13,829 nt of DNA from CADDYX01 sp045809945 (GTDB lineage Bacteria; Verrucomicrobiota; Verrucomicrobiia; Chthoniobacterales; UBA10450), in assembly GCA_045809945.1 (NCBI GenBank), contig JBJMWW010000179.1, positions 1-13,829 of the forward strand, written 5' to 3'. The notes beneath the pieces are model-generated. The model ran no database searches and was not told where the DNA came from. It saw only the letters and a list, made by a program, of their open reading frames with translations. The position numbers and the translations under genes are program-made. Positions 6,568 through 13,067 of the stretch are shown here, one piece after another; the stretch's first letter is position 1; each line of letters starts with the position of its first letter.

Positions 6568-7861
6568 GCAGCGCTCGGCCGTGCAGCAGAAATCGCTGTT
6601 CGACGACGAGCAGGAATTCATCGCGCCCGGTTTGCAGACGATCGCGCTGCTTTCGCAGGTGGCGATTGATCATGGGAATGGTTGCACCCTGACCGATGTG
6701 AACGGCCGCACGTATCTCGATCTCAACGCCGGAGTTTCCGTTGCAAGTCTCGGTCACGCGCATCCGCGCCATGTCGCAGCGCTGATCGGACAACTGAAAC
6801 AAGTCAGCGTTGGGAGTTTTACTTCAGCTGCGCGCGCTGAACTCGTTCGGCTGATCGCGGAACTCGCGCCGGGTGACCTCAAGCGCACGCAGTTTTTCAG
6901 CGGTGGCGCGGAAGCGGTGGAAGCTGCCATTCGCCTCGCCCGCTCCTACACAAAAAGCACTCACATCGTTGGATTCACGGGTGGTTTCCACGGAAAGACG
7001 GCAGGCGTATTGCCGATTTCCGATATCGACTGGAAGCGAGAGGTCGGCCCGCTTCCGCCGGATCAACACATCGCGATTTATCCTGATGTCACCACTTTCG
7101 GGGGCACAGCTGCGGAATGCGCCGCTGCGTCGCTCGACTCGCTTCGGCGTGTTATCGAAGAAGAATGCGGCGGTCGCGCCGCTGCAATTATTCTGGAGCC
7201 AATCCAGGGCACGGCGGGAAACATCATTCCGCCGGATGGATTTCTGCGCAGCGTGCGGGATGTCGCGAACGAATACGGAGCGCTAATGATCGCCGACGAA
7301 ATGATCACCGGCTTCGGTCGCACCGGGGCAATGTTCGGTTGCAATCACGACAGTGTTGTTCCCGACATTATGACAGTCGGCAAAGGCATGGGCGGCGGCT
7401 TTCCAGTCAGTGCCGTCATTTCGACCGACGAAATCATGTCAGCGAAACCGTTTTCATTGCCGAGCGCTTCGTCGTCGAGCTACGGCGGCAATCCGCTCGC
7501 TGCCGCCGCAGCGCTGGTCACAATTCAAACGATCGTTGAAGACGACCTCGCGCAGAATGCGGCGAGTACCGGCGAGTTGTTTCGTGACGGCTTACGTGCA
7601 ATCGAAAAGCGCTGCGGCATGATCGCGAATATTCGTGGCCGGGGGCTGCTCATCGGTTTTGATCTCGTCGATGATCGGAAGCAACTGCTGGCCAAGCCGA
7701 AGTGCATCGATTTCTTTAAACGCTGCCTCGCGCGTGGCCTGATCATGATGAGCTACACGCCGCGCGTGCGGGTCCATCCGCCGCTTATTCTGACGCGCCA
7801 TGAAGCCGAGCAGGCGCTTGCGACAATCGACGATGTGCTGTCTGAAATGACGGCATGTTGA
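6557..7861 (+). CDS. Class III PLP-dependent aminotransferase
   Basis: A 434-residue fold-type I enzyme, full length for class III (GabT, ArgD and glutamate-1-semialdehyde aminomutase relatives). LDLNAGVSVASLGHAHP (54-70) is the N-terminal substrate region. SGGAEAVEAAIRLAR (115-129) binds PLP phosphate. HGKTAG (145-150) covers the ring-stacking area. LEPIQG (213-218) precedes ADEMITGFGRTG (246-257) with Asp247, which pairs with the pyridine nitrogen. Lys276 in VGKGMGGGFP forms the Schiff base. All key residues are intact, so it should be active. The ATG at 6557 overlaps the ATP-grasp gene by 11 bases, and its stop overlaps the oxidoreductase start by 7. With a Gfo/Idh/MocA oxidoreductase beside it, a ketone-to-amine conversion on a cyclitol, sugar or alcohol is a natural reading. 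Class III enzymes aminate sugars in aminoglycoside pathways (NeoB/BtrB type), but amino-acid substrates are equally typical. The substrate is unassigned. Confidence 0.9.
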   Translation: MPAEQRSAVQQKSLFDDEQEFIAPGLQTIALLSQVAIDHGNGCTLTDVNGRTYLDLNAGVSVASLGHAHPRHVAALIGQLKQVSVGSFTSAARAELVRLIAELAPGDLKRTQFFSGGAEAVEAAIRLARSYTKSTHIVGFTGGFHGKTAGVLPISDIDWKREVGPLPPDQHIAIYPDVTTFGGTAAECAAASLDSLRRVIEEECGGRAAAIILEPIQGTAGNIIPPDGFLRSVRDVANEYGALMIADEMITGFGRTGAMFGCNHDSVVPDIMTVGKGMGGGFPVSAVISTDEIMSAKPFSLPSASSSSYGGNPLAAAAALVTIQTIVEDDLAQNAASTGELFRDGLRAIEKRCGMIANIRGRGLLIGFDLVDDRKQLLAKPKCIDFFKRCLARGLIMMSYTPRVRVHPPLILTRHEAEQALATIDDVLSEMTAC

Positions 7862-8793
7862 GAGGCGCGATTGTCGGCTTCGGAAACGTCGCGCAATTTG
7901 GCCACTGGCCGGCTTACCAGGACAATCCTGACGCGAAGATTGTCAGCGTTGTCGACTCGAGCGCAGAACGTCGCGCGGTAGCAAAACAGCTCTCGCTGCA
8001 AACCTGCGAAGCGATCGATGAGCTGCGTGATCTCGGTATCGATTTCGTCGACATTTGCACGCCGCCCTCACATCACGCGGCGCAGATCGGCCAATGCATT
8101 CGCAATGGATGGCACGTGCTGTGTGAAAAACCTTTTGTCACGACGAGCGCTCAATTGAGCGAAATTCCTGCGCCCGTCGGCGTCGCGATTGTGCCGGTGC
8201 ATAACTGGAAATACGCGCCGATCATCCGCCGCGCGACCGACCTGTTGCGCAGCGGCACGATTGGCAATTTGCAACGAGCAGAAATTTTCGTCCTGCGGAC
8301 GCAGGCTGCTGCTTCCAGCGGTCACAGTTGGCGAGGGGACCCGGCCATGGCTGGCGGCGGAATTGTGATGGATCACGGCTGGCACGCAATTTATCTCGCG
8401 CTGAACTGGTTCGGCACGTCGCCGCTCGACGTTAAAGCGAAGCTCGTAAAACGAACCGCAGATCAGATTGAAAGCGAGGCAACACTCATCCTTGGCTTCG
8501 CCTCGGGGTCGGCGACGATTTCGCTGAGTTGGAATGCTGCCAGCCGCGACAATCGCATGAACCTCATTGGCGATGGCGGCGCGCTTGCGATCGAGGACGA
8601 TGTGCTCCGGGTCAATGGACGGGAAGAGCAGTTCGAAGAAAAACTCTCGGCCGGCTCGCACCACGCGGATTGGTTCTCGGCTATGCTGCCGGACGTGCTC
8701 GCCGCGTTTCGCGATCCACCACGTGCCCAGCCAATGTTCGACGAAGCTGTCGAATGCCTGCGAATTATCGAGCAGACCTACGCGAGCGCTTAG
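7855..8793 (+). CDS. Gfo/Idh/MocA-family NAD(P)-dependent oxidoreductase
   Basis: A 312-residue oxidoreductase. The N-terminal Rossmann domain begins with IVGFGNVA (6-13) and includes VDICTPPSHH (65-74) and CEKPF (90-94), whose Lys92 is the conserved catalytic-site lysine. The C-terminal alpha/beta domain carries GGGIVMDHGWHAI (167-179), with Asp173 and His177 at the positions used for substrate hydroxyl activation. The family oxidises or reduces hydroxyls of sugars and cyclitols, myo-inositol 2-dehydrogenase being a founding member. Paired with an aminotransferase it would provide the ketone to be aminated, as in inosamine or amino-sugar synthesis. That is inference. At 312 residues it is slightly shorter than many members but complete in motifs. 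The start overlaps the aminotransferase stop, so it is the last gene of the operon. Its TAG overlaps the TAA of the convergent SPT-like gene by 4 bases. Confidence 0.88.
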   Translation: MLRGAIVGFGNVAQFGHWPAYQDNPDAKIVSVVDSSAERRAVAKQLSLQTCEAIDELRDLGIDFVDICTPPSHHAAQIGQCIRNGWHVLCEKPFVTTSAQLSEIPAPVGVAIVPVHNWKYAPIIRRATDLLRSGTIGNLQRAEIFVLRTQAAASSGHSWRGDPAMAGGGIVMDHGWHAIYLALNWFGTSPLDVKAKLVKRTADQIESEATLILGFASGSATISLSWNAASRDNRMNLIGDGGALAIEDDVLRVNGREEQFEEKLSAGSHHADWFSAMLPDVLAAFRDPPRAQPMFDEAVECLRIIEQTYASA

Positions 8794-10103
8794 TGGCTCG
8801 TTGCCAGCTGTGGAACGAGCACGTCTTCGAGAATGTTGAGCGCTTCGTCCAGATCGGCGCGCGTATGGTTTGCCGTCACACAGGCGCGGAAACAGATCCG
8901 ATCTTGAGGAACGGCCGGATAATCGACCGGCGCGACAAATAATCCGCGGCGACGCAGCTCGTGTCCGAGTTGATACATCCGCGCCCGGTCCCCGATGATC
9001 AACGGCATGATGTAAGTAGTGGACGCGCCGGTGTCGATGCCGAGCGCGTTTGCCTGCTCCCGGAAGTAATTCGCGTTATCCCACAAACGCGAGCGCAATT
9101 CGGGTTCCCGTTGCGCGACGTCGAAAGCTTCCAGAATAGCAGCGACGATCATCGGCGGCAGTGCGCACGAGTAAACGTAAGAGTGCGCATAGAATCGCAG
9201 ATAATCGAGCGTCTCGCGCGGACCGGCCACGAATCCGCCAAGCGCGCCGAACGCTTTCGAAAACGTGCCATAAACGAGGTCGACCCGATCTTCGACTCCG
9301 AAGTGTTCCGCCGCGCCGCGTCCGTGTTGACCACAGCCGAGCATCGAATGCGCTTCGTCGATAAAAATGCTGGCGTCGTGCGACTCCGCGACGTCGAGCA
9401 GTGAATCCAGCGCAGCGAAGTCGCCGTCCATCGAGTAAATGCCTTCGACGATAACGAGCCGACGGCTTCCTTTGCGTCGACTCAAAACTGCGTCCAGCGA
9501 CTCGGAATCGTTGTGTTCAAAGCGCTCAAGTCGCGAGCGCGAGAGCACCGCGCCGTCACGCAAACTCAGGTGCGAGCGGCTGTCGAGAACGGCGACGTCC
9601 GTCTTGCGCAGGAGACCGGAAATCGTCCCGAGCGCGCCGCCAAAGCCGCTGTTGAAAATGATCGCGTCTTCGCGACCGAGAAACTGCGCAACTCGCCGTT
9701 CGAGTTCGCGGTGCAGATCGGTCATCCCGGAAAGGACCGGTGATCCGCATGCACCTACTCCGTATTTTGCGAGCGCCTCACGCGCGGCCGCGAGGACCGC
9801 CGGGTGTTTCGCGAGGCCGAGATAATTGTAGGAACAGAGATTGATGACCGGCTGCGGATGCCCGTCGTAACTGATTGTCGTCCTCGCCTCGGCGCTCGCC
9901 AGCAGTTCCGGTTCGTAGAGCTGCGCTTCCCAGGCGGCTGCAGCGCGCCATTCCGCCCAGCCAGCTGGCGGCGTAAGCGGATCGGTGCTCTGGCCGACGA
10001 CGAAATCGGCGAGGCTGAGTGACGCATCGAAGTTTCCGTCCCGATGCTCGTGCGCGCCACTCCCGTTTGCGCCGTTCGCAGAATTATCGCCGTTCAGTTC
10101 CAT
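8790..10103 (-). CDS. spt: Alpha-oxoamine synthase, probable serine palmitoyltransferase
   Basis: A 437-residue PLP enzyme expected to condense L-serine with a long-chain acyl thioester to give 3-ketosphinganine, the first sphingolipid step. NLCSYNYLGLAKHPAV (88-103) and YGVGACGSPVLSG (114-126) define the alpha-oxoamine synthase family. His178, Asp249, His252 (in IDEAHSM) and the Schiff-base Lys283 (GTFSKAFG) form the active site. DEAHSM, GTFSK, and YSCALPP (311-317) followed by RLWDNA (339-344) resemble Sphingomonas serine palmitoyltransferase more than BioF, which usually has DDAHG and GTFGK, or Kbl. No biotin or threonine-degradation gene is nearby. The first 35 or so residues are Asn/Gly-rich low-complexity sequence, unlike the rest, so the true start could lie downstream; homology-like sequence begins near residue 48. 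BioF-type or another acyl-amino-ketone synthase remains possible. It has its own promoter region in 10104-10560, though no convincing -35/-10 pair was found. Confidence 0.78.
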   Translation of the reverse strand: MELNGDNSANGANGSGAHEHRDGNFDASLSLADFVVGQSTDPLTPPAGWAEWRAAAAWEAQLYEPELLASAEARTTISYDGHPQPVINLCSYNYLGLAKHPAVLAAAREALAKYGVGACGSPVLSGMTDLHRELERRVAQFLGREDAIIFNSGFGGALGTISGLLRKTDVAVLDSRSHLSLRDGAVLSRSRLERFEHNDSESLDAVLSRRKGSRRLVIVEGIYSMDGDFAALDSLLDVAESHDASIFIDEAHSMLGCGQHGRGAAEHFGVEDRVDLVYGTFSKAFGALGGFVAGPRETLDYLRFYAHSYVYSCALPPMIVAAILEAFDVAQREPELRSRLWDNANYFREQANALGIDTGASTTYIMPLIIGDRARMYQLGHELRRRGLFVAPVDYPAVPQDRICFRACVTANHTRADLDEALNILEDVLVPQLATSH

Positions 10104-10560
10104 GTCTCGGTTATGCGGCAGTCCCGTTCCTCGACGTCAGTCCTGAAGGGAAACGAACCACGGCTTGGTATGGGTCGCAATGTTCTGGCTGGGCAATCGC
10201 GCGTGACAACGGGATCGCGGAGCGCTGGGTTCAGGCCGGCGAGTTTAGCGGGCGCGCCGCTTCCCGCAAACGATTTTACATGCGCTGCGTTCGTGCCTCG
10301 ACGAGGCGGTGACGCCGACAGGACCAAGGCGAATACGCGGGCGAATTGTGAGCTAGCGCTGGCTGCCACTGCACTTCCGCCGGCAAGTGCTGCAGCCCTG
10401 CTGCATTATGTTCAAGTCTGGCAACGAATACCAAGGCTCGTCCTCATATTGGCCAACGCGGAAATGTTGTCGTCGCGGCGTGCACGCGATGCCGGGTCGG
10501 TAACGCGTTCATCGGCGCTCCCTATCACTGTATTCCGTCGAGCGACGGCTGTCTGGCCGC
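10104..10560. other. Intergenic stretch without a convincing gene
   Basis: About 460 bases upstream of the SPT-like gene. ORFs are open on both strands, but their translations are Arg/Ala/Ser-rich with no recognisable motif, as expected from chance ORFs in GC-rich DNA. I saw no tRNA, no clear sigma-70 promoter and no direct-repeat array. It should contain the SPT-gene promoter on the minus strand. Confidence 0.5.
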
Positions 10561-10571
10561 TCAGAGCGGCC
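10555..10571. repeat. Perfect 7-bp inverted repeat (hairpin)
   Basis: GGCCGCT (10555-10561) and AGCGGCC (10565-10571) are exact reverse complements around a 3-base loop. The repeat contains the stop codon of the small minus-strand ORF. No T-run follows on either strand, so it is not a canonical intrinsic terminator. It could stabilise a 3' end or be chance in GC-rich DNA. Confidence 0.45.
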
Positions 10572-10806
10572 GCTGCGCCTGATCGCGCGGCGCCGCCTTA
10601 CCTTCGTAAGCCGGAACGTCCGCCGACGGCTGCAGTGACCCGCCAGCGTGAGTAAGACCGATTCCGCAATAACAGGACATCCCTATTGCGGCGAGCAGGC
10701 TAAACGCGGCAAAACCGATAATGGCCAGCTCGGAGGGCATGGCGCCGATATCGCGGCGCAGGTGACCTGAACGGAGTGCCGGAGAATCGAAATCGAACTG
10801 TCGCAT
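10561..10806 (-). CDS. Possible small single-helix membrane protein
   Basis: An 81-residue ORF from ATG 10806, or 59 residues from an internal ATG at 10740. I do not recognise it. It has one strongly hydrophobic stretch, LAIIGFAAFSLLAAIGMSC (27-45 in the longer form), followed by a polar Gly/Pro/Gln-rich tail, giving a plausible N-in or C-out small membrane protein with two Cys near the helix end. The segment before the second ATG is Arg- and Asp-rich without hydrophobic character. Neither start has a clear Shine-Dalgarno sequence. It lies 65 bases downstream of the TauE/SafE-type gene on the same strand and could be cotranscribed. The clean hydrophobic helix supports coding; size and lack of homology argue for caution. 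Confidence 0.4.
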   Translation of the reverse strand: MRQFDFDSPALRSGHLRRDIGAMPSELAIIGFAAFSLLAAIGMSCYCGIGLTHAGGSLQPSADVPAYEGKAAPRDQAQRPL

Positions 10807-10871
10807 TGGAGAATCGGCGGTGCTTTGCGGTGCAGATTCTGTCCAAGCATGATTTGTTCCGAAGCTGCGGC

Positions 10872-11624
10872 CTAGAAAAGCTGCTGCGCCAGCCGCGCGA
10901 TTAGGACGAGCACAATGACCAGGAAAAAAAGCCGAACAAACCGGCTGCCCTTCAAAATTGCGAGCCTGGTGCCAATCAAAGCGCCGAGAATATTGCAGAC
11001 CGCCATAGGCAGCGCGATGCGATAGAGAATTTGTCCGGTCGCGCCGAAATACAGCGCCGACGCGAGGTTCGTGCCAAGGTTGATCAGCTTGGCTGACGCT
11101 GAGGCGCAGAGAAAATCGAAGCCAAAGATTCCGACGAAAGCAAAAATCAGAAAACTGCCGGTGCCCGGACCGAAAAAGCCGTCGTAAAAACCGAGCGCGC
11201 CGCCGATGAGTAGCCCGATACCGATCGCTTTGCGTTGCGGGTGTTTGGGCCGGTGAATGAGGCCGAGGTCTTTGACGAAAAAGACGTAGGCCGCCACGGC
11301 GACCAACAGAATCAATACAATCGGCCGGAAAATCTCGGGCCGAAGCAAAGTCACTGCCCGTGATCCGAGAAATGAAAAGACGAATGCGATCGCAGCAGCC
11401 GGCCCGACGATCCGAAAATCGATCTGAACGTGACGCGCGTAGCGGTAAGTCGCGAGGGAAGTGCCGCAGACCGCGGCGAGTTTATTCGTCCCCCAGAGCA
11501 TCGGAATCGGCGTGCCCGGCAGCAGAATCATCAGCGCCGGTATCTGGATTAACCCGCCGCCGCCAACGACGGAATCAACGAATCCGGCGAGAAACGCGAA
11601 CGCGCAGAGGAGTGGGAGTAACAT
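10872..11624 (-). CDS. TauE/SafE-family (TSUP, formerly DUF81) membrane permease
   Basis: A 250-residue polytopic inner-membrane protein with about seven to eight hydrophobic segments. The family's two-fold internal repeat is visible. The first half has AGFVDSVVGGGGLIQIPAL (13-31) and GTNKLAAVCGT (45-55). The second has GFYDGFFGPGTGSFLIFAF (145-163) and SASAKLINLGTN (175-186). Family members export or import small sulfur-containing or organic anions such as sulfite or sulfoacetate; the substrate here is unknown. The ATG follows the M28 peptidase stop with no gap, so the gene is almost certainly in the peptidase operon. That suggests, weakly, transport of a peptide-breakdown product, or just shared transcription. 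The length is normal and no frameshift is seen. Confidence 0.9.
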   Translation of the reverse strand: MLLPLLCAFAFLAGFVDSVVGGGGLIQIPALMILLPGTPIPMLWGTNKLAAVCGTSLATYRYARHVQIDFRIVGPAAAIAFVFSFLGSRAVTLLRPEIFRPIVLILLVAVAAYVFFVKDLGLIHRPKHPQRKAIGIGLLIGGALGFYDGFFGPGTGSFLIFAFVGIFGFDFLCASASAKLINLGTNLASALYFGATGQILYRIALPMAVCNILGALIGTRLAILKGSRFVRLFFLVIVLVLIARLAQQLF

Positions 11625-13067
11625 TCACCGCGGCAGCGGCTGCTCGAGATTCGCCAGCGCGTAAGCCGCCACTGCGACCACAGCGGAATTCTCTGCCAGC
11701 TCGCGCGGCACGATCTTGTCGAGAGTGTCAGCCGCGGTGTGATGATAATTGAAGTAGAACCGGCTGTCCTGAATGGGCGCGAACGTCGGCACACCTTTTT
11801 CGTCGATCGGGCCAATGTCGGCGCCACCTGAGTGTTCGCTCAGACTGAGAATGCCAGCGCCGCTTTGCTGCAACACTTTTGCCATTGGCTCGAGCCACTT
11901 CTTTACTTCGGGTTTCGTATGCATGTGCAGACCAAGCGGATGATTTGCGCCGCCGTCGGTCTCAATGGCGGCGAATTGATTCCCGATGTCCGCGGTGTGG
12001 TCCTGCGCATACGCCTTGCCGCCGCGCAATCCATTCTCCTCGTTCATCCAGGCAATTACCCGGATCGTGCGTTTCGGTTTCAGCTTGAGCCGCTGAATGA
12101 CATTTGCCGTTTCCATCGCGACAGCGACGCCGGCGCCGTCGTCTATCGCGCCGGTCCCAAGGTCCCAGGAATCGAGGTGGCCGGACGTAATCACGACCTG
12201 CTCGGGATGTTCGCTCCCTTTTAAATCGGCGATTACGTTGAAGCTCTCCGCGTCGGGCAGTTGTTGCGGCGTAAGGAGGAGATGCATCTTCACTGGCCCT
12301 TGCGACGCGAGCGACGCGATCAGGTCGGCGTCCTCGGCGGTGACGGCGGCGCCTGGAATTTTCGGCGCGTCGTCGTTGTAATTCATCTGTCCGGTATGCG
12401 GCAGACGATAATCGGCGCCACCGACGGAGCGAATCAGCGATGCGACCGCACCGAGCTTCGCCGCCGCGACAGCGCCGTCCGCTCGATACACGACCGCCTC
12501 TCCATATGCTTCGCCGCCATGTGATTCCGCCGCCATTGCTTTATCGAACGGGTAATTCCAAAGCACGATTTTTCCCTGCACCTTGTCACGGCCTAACGAC
12601 TGCAGTTCGTCAAAATTCCGCGCCACCACCACATCCGCTGTCACTCCTTCGGCTGGAGTTGCGACGCTGTTGCCGAGCGCGCAGAGCACGATTTTTTGCG
12701 TCGTCTTCTCGGCTTGTCCCGGAAATTGCACGAGCGCCGCTGTCTCTTCGCCGCGCACCCAGTGCGGTACCATCGCTTTCTCGAGCTGAACGTCGAGACC
12801 CAGCGCCTTTAGTTCAGCCGCGACGTACTCGACTGCTTTCGCGGCCTGGGCTGAGCCGCTCAGCCGCGGCCCGATGTTGTTGGACAAGTGCGTAACCTGC
12901 TTCAGCGCATAATCGCTCGCCAGGGCTGCATCACGAATCCGCGCCAGATCGGCGATTGTCTGTTGTGATAGCAAGACAGGGGTCGATGACGGCGACGCAG
13001 TCGGGCTCGGCGTCTGTGCCAAAGCCGAGGCTACAATCAACAAAAAGAGCAACACGACGCGTTTCAT
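11625..13067 (-). CDS. Exported M28-family zinc carboxypeptidase, carboxypeptidase Q-like
   Basis: A 480-residue secreted metallopeptidase. The ATG at 13067 overlaps the DUF885 stop (ATGA). It begins directly with a signal peptide: MKR, a hydrophobic core VVLLFLLIVASA (4-15), and likely cleavage after ALA-Gln18. A longer in-frame ORF starting upstream lies inside DUF885 and would bury the signal peptide, so it is rejected. A Ser/Pro/Thr linker (19-30) follows. The M28 di-zinc centre is complete: His297 and Asp299 (GHLDSWD), bridging Asp309 (IDDGAG), Glu343-Glu344 (NEENG), Asp371 (ETDGG) and His442/His443 (YHHTAADT). Residues 125-270 look like the inserted protease-associated domain found in carboxypeptidase Q-type members. 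It probably cleaves small peptides in the periplasm or outside the cell. It is cotranscribed with DUF885 upstream and the permease downstream. Confidence 0.93.
   Translation of the reverse strand: MKRVVLLFLLIVASALAQTPSPTASPSSTPVLLSQQTIADLARIRDAALASDYALKQVTHLSNNIGPRLSGSAQAAKAVEYVAAELKALGLDVQLEKAMVPHWVRGEETAALVQFPGQAEKTTQKIVLCALGNSVATPAEGVTADVVVARNFDELQSLGRDKVQGKIVLWNYPFDKAMAAESHGGEAYGEAVVYRADGAVAAAKLGAVASLIRSVGGADYRLPHTGQMNYNDDAPKIPGAAVTAEDADLIASLASQGPVKMHLLLTPQQLPDAESFNVIADLKGSEHPEQVVITSGHLDSWDLGTGAIDDGAGVAVAMETANVIQRLKLKPKRTIRVIAWMNEENGLRGGKAYAQDHTADIGNQFAAIETDGGANHPLGLHMHTKPEVKKWLEPMAKVLQQSGAGILSLSEHSGGADIGPIDEKGVPTFAPIQDSRFYFNYHHTAADTLDKIVPRELAENSAVVAVAAYALANLEQPLPR

Noticed and set aside
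8783..8800. CGAGC...GCTCG inverted repeat across the convergent stops as a bidirectional terminator
   Set aside because: The stem is only 5 bp with an 8-base loop and no T-runs. It is not distinguishable from chance.
10410..10418. tRNA B-box-like GTTCAAGTC in the intergenic region
   Set aside because: The flanking bases do not form a T-stem, and no acceptor, D or anticodon arms can be drawn around it.
10044..10655. 203-residue plus-strand ORF over the SPT-gene start and the gap
   Set aside because: It overlaps the strongly supported SPT-like gene antisense, is Arg/Ala/Ser-rich, and shows no motif or ribosome-binding site. It is typical of chance ORFs in GC-rich DNA.
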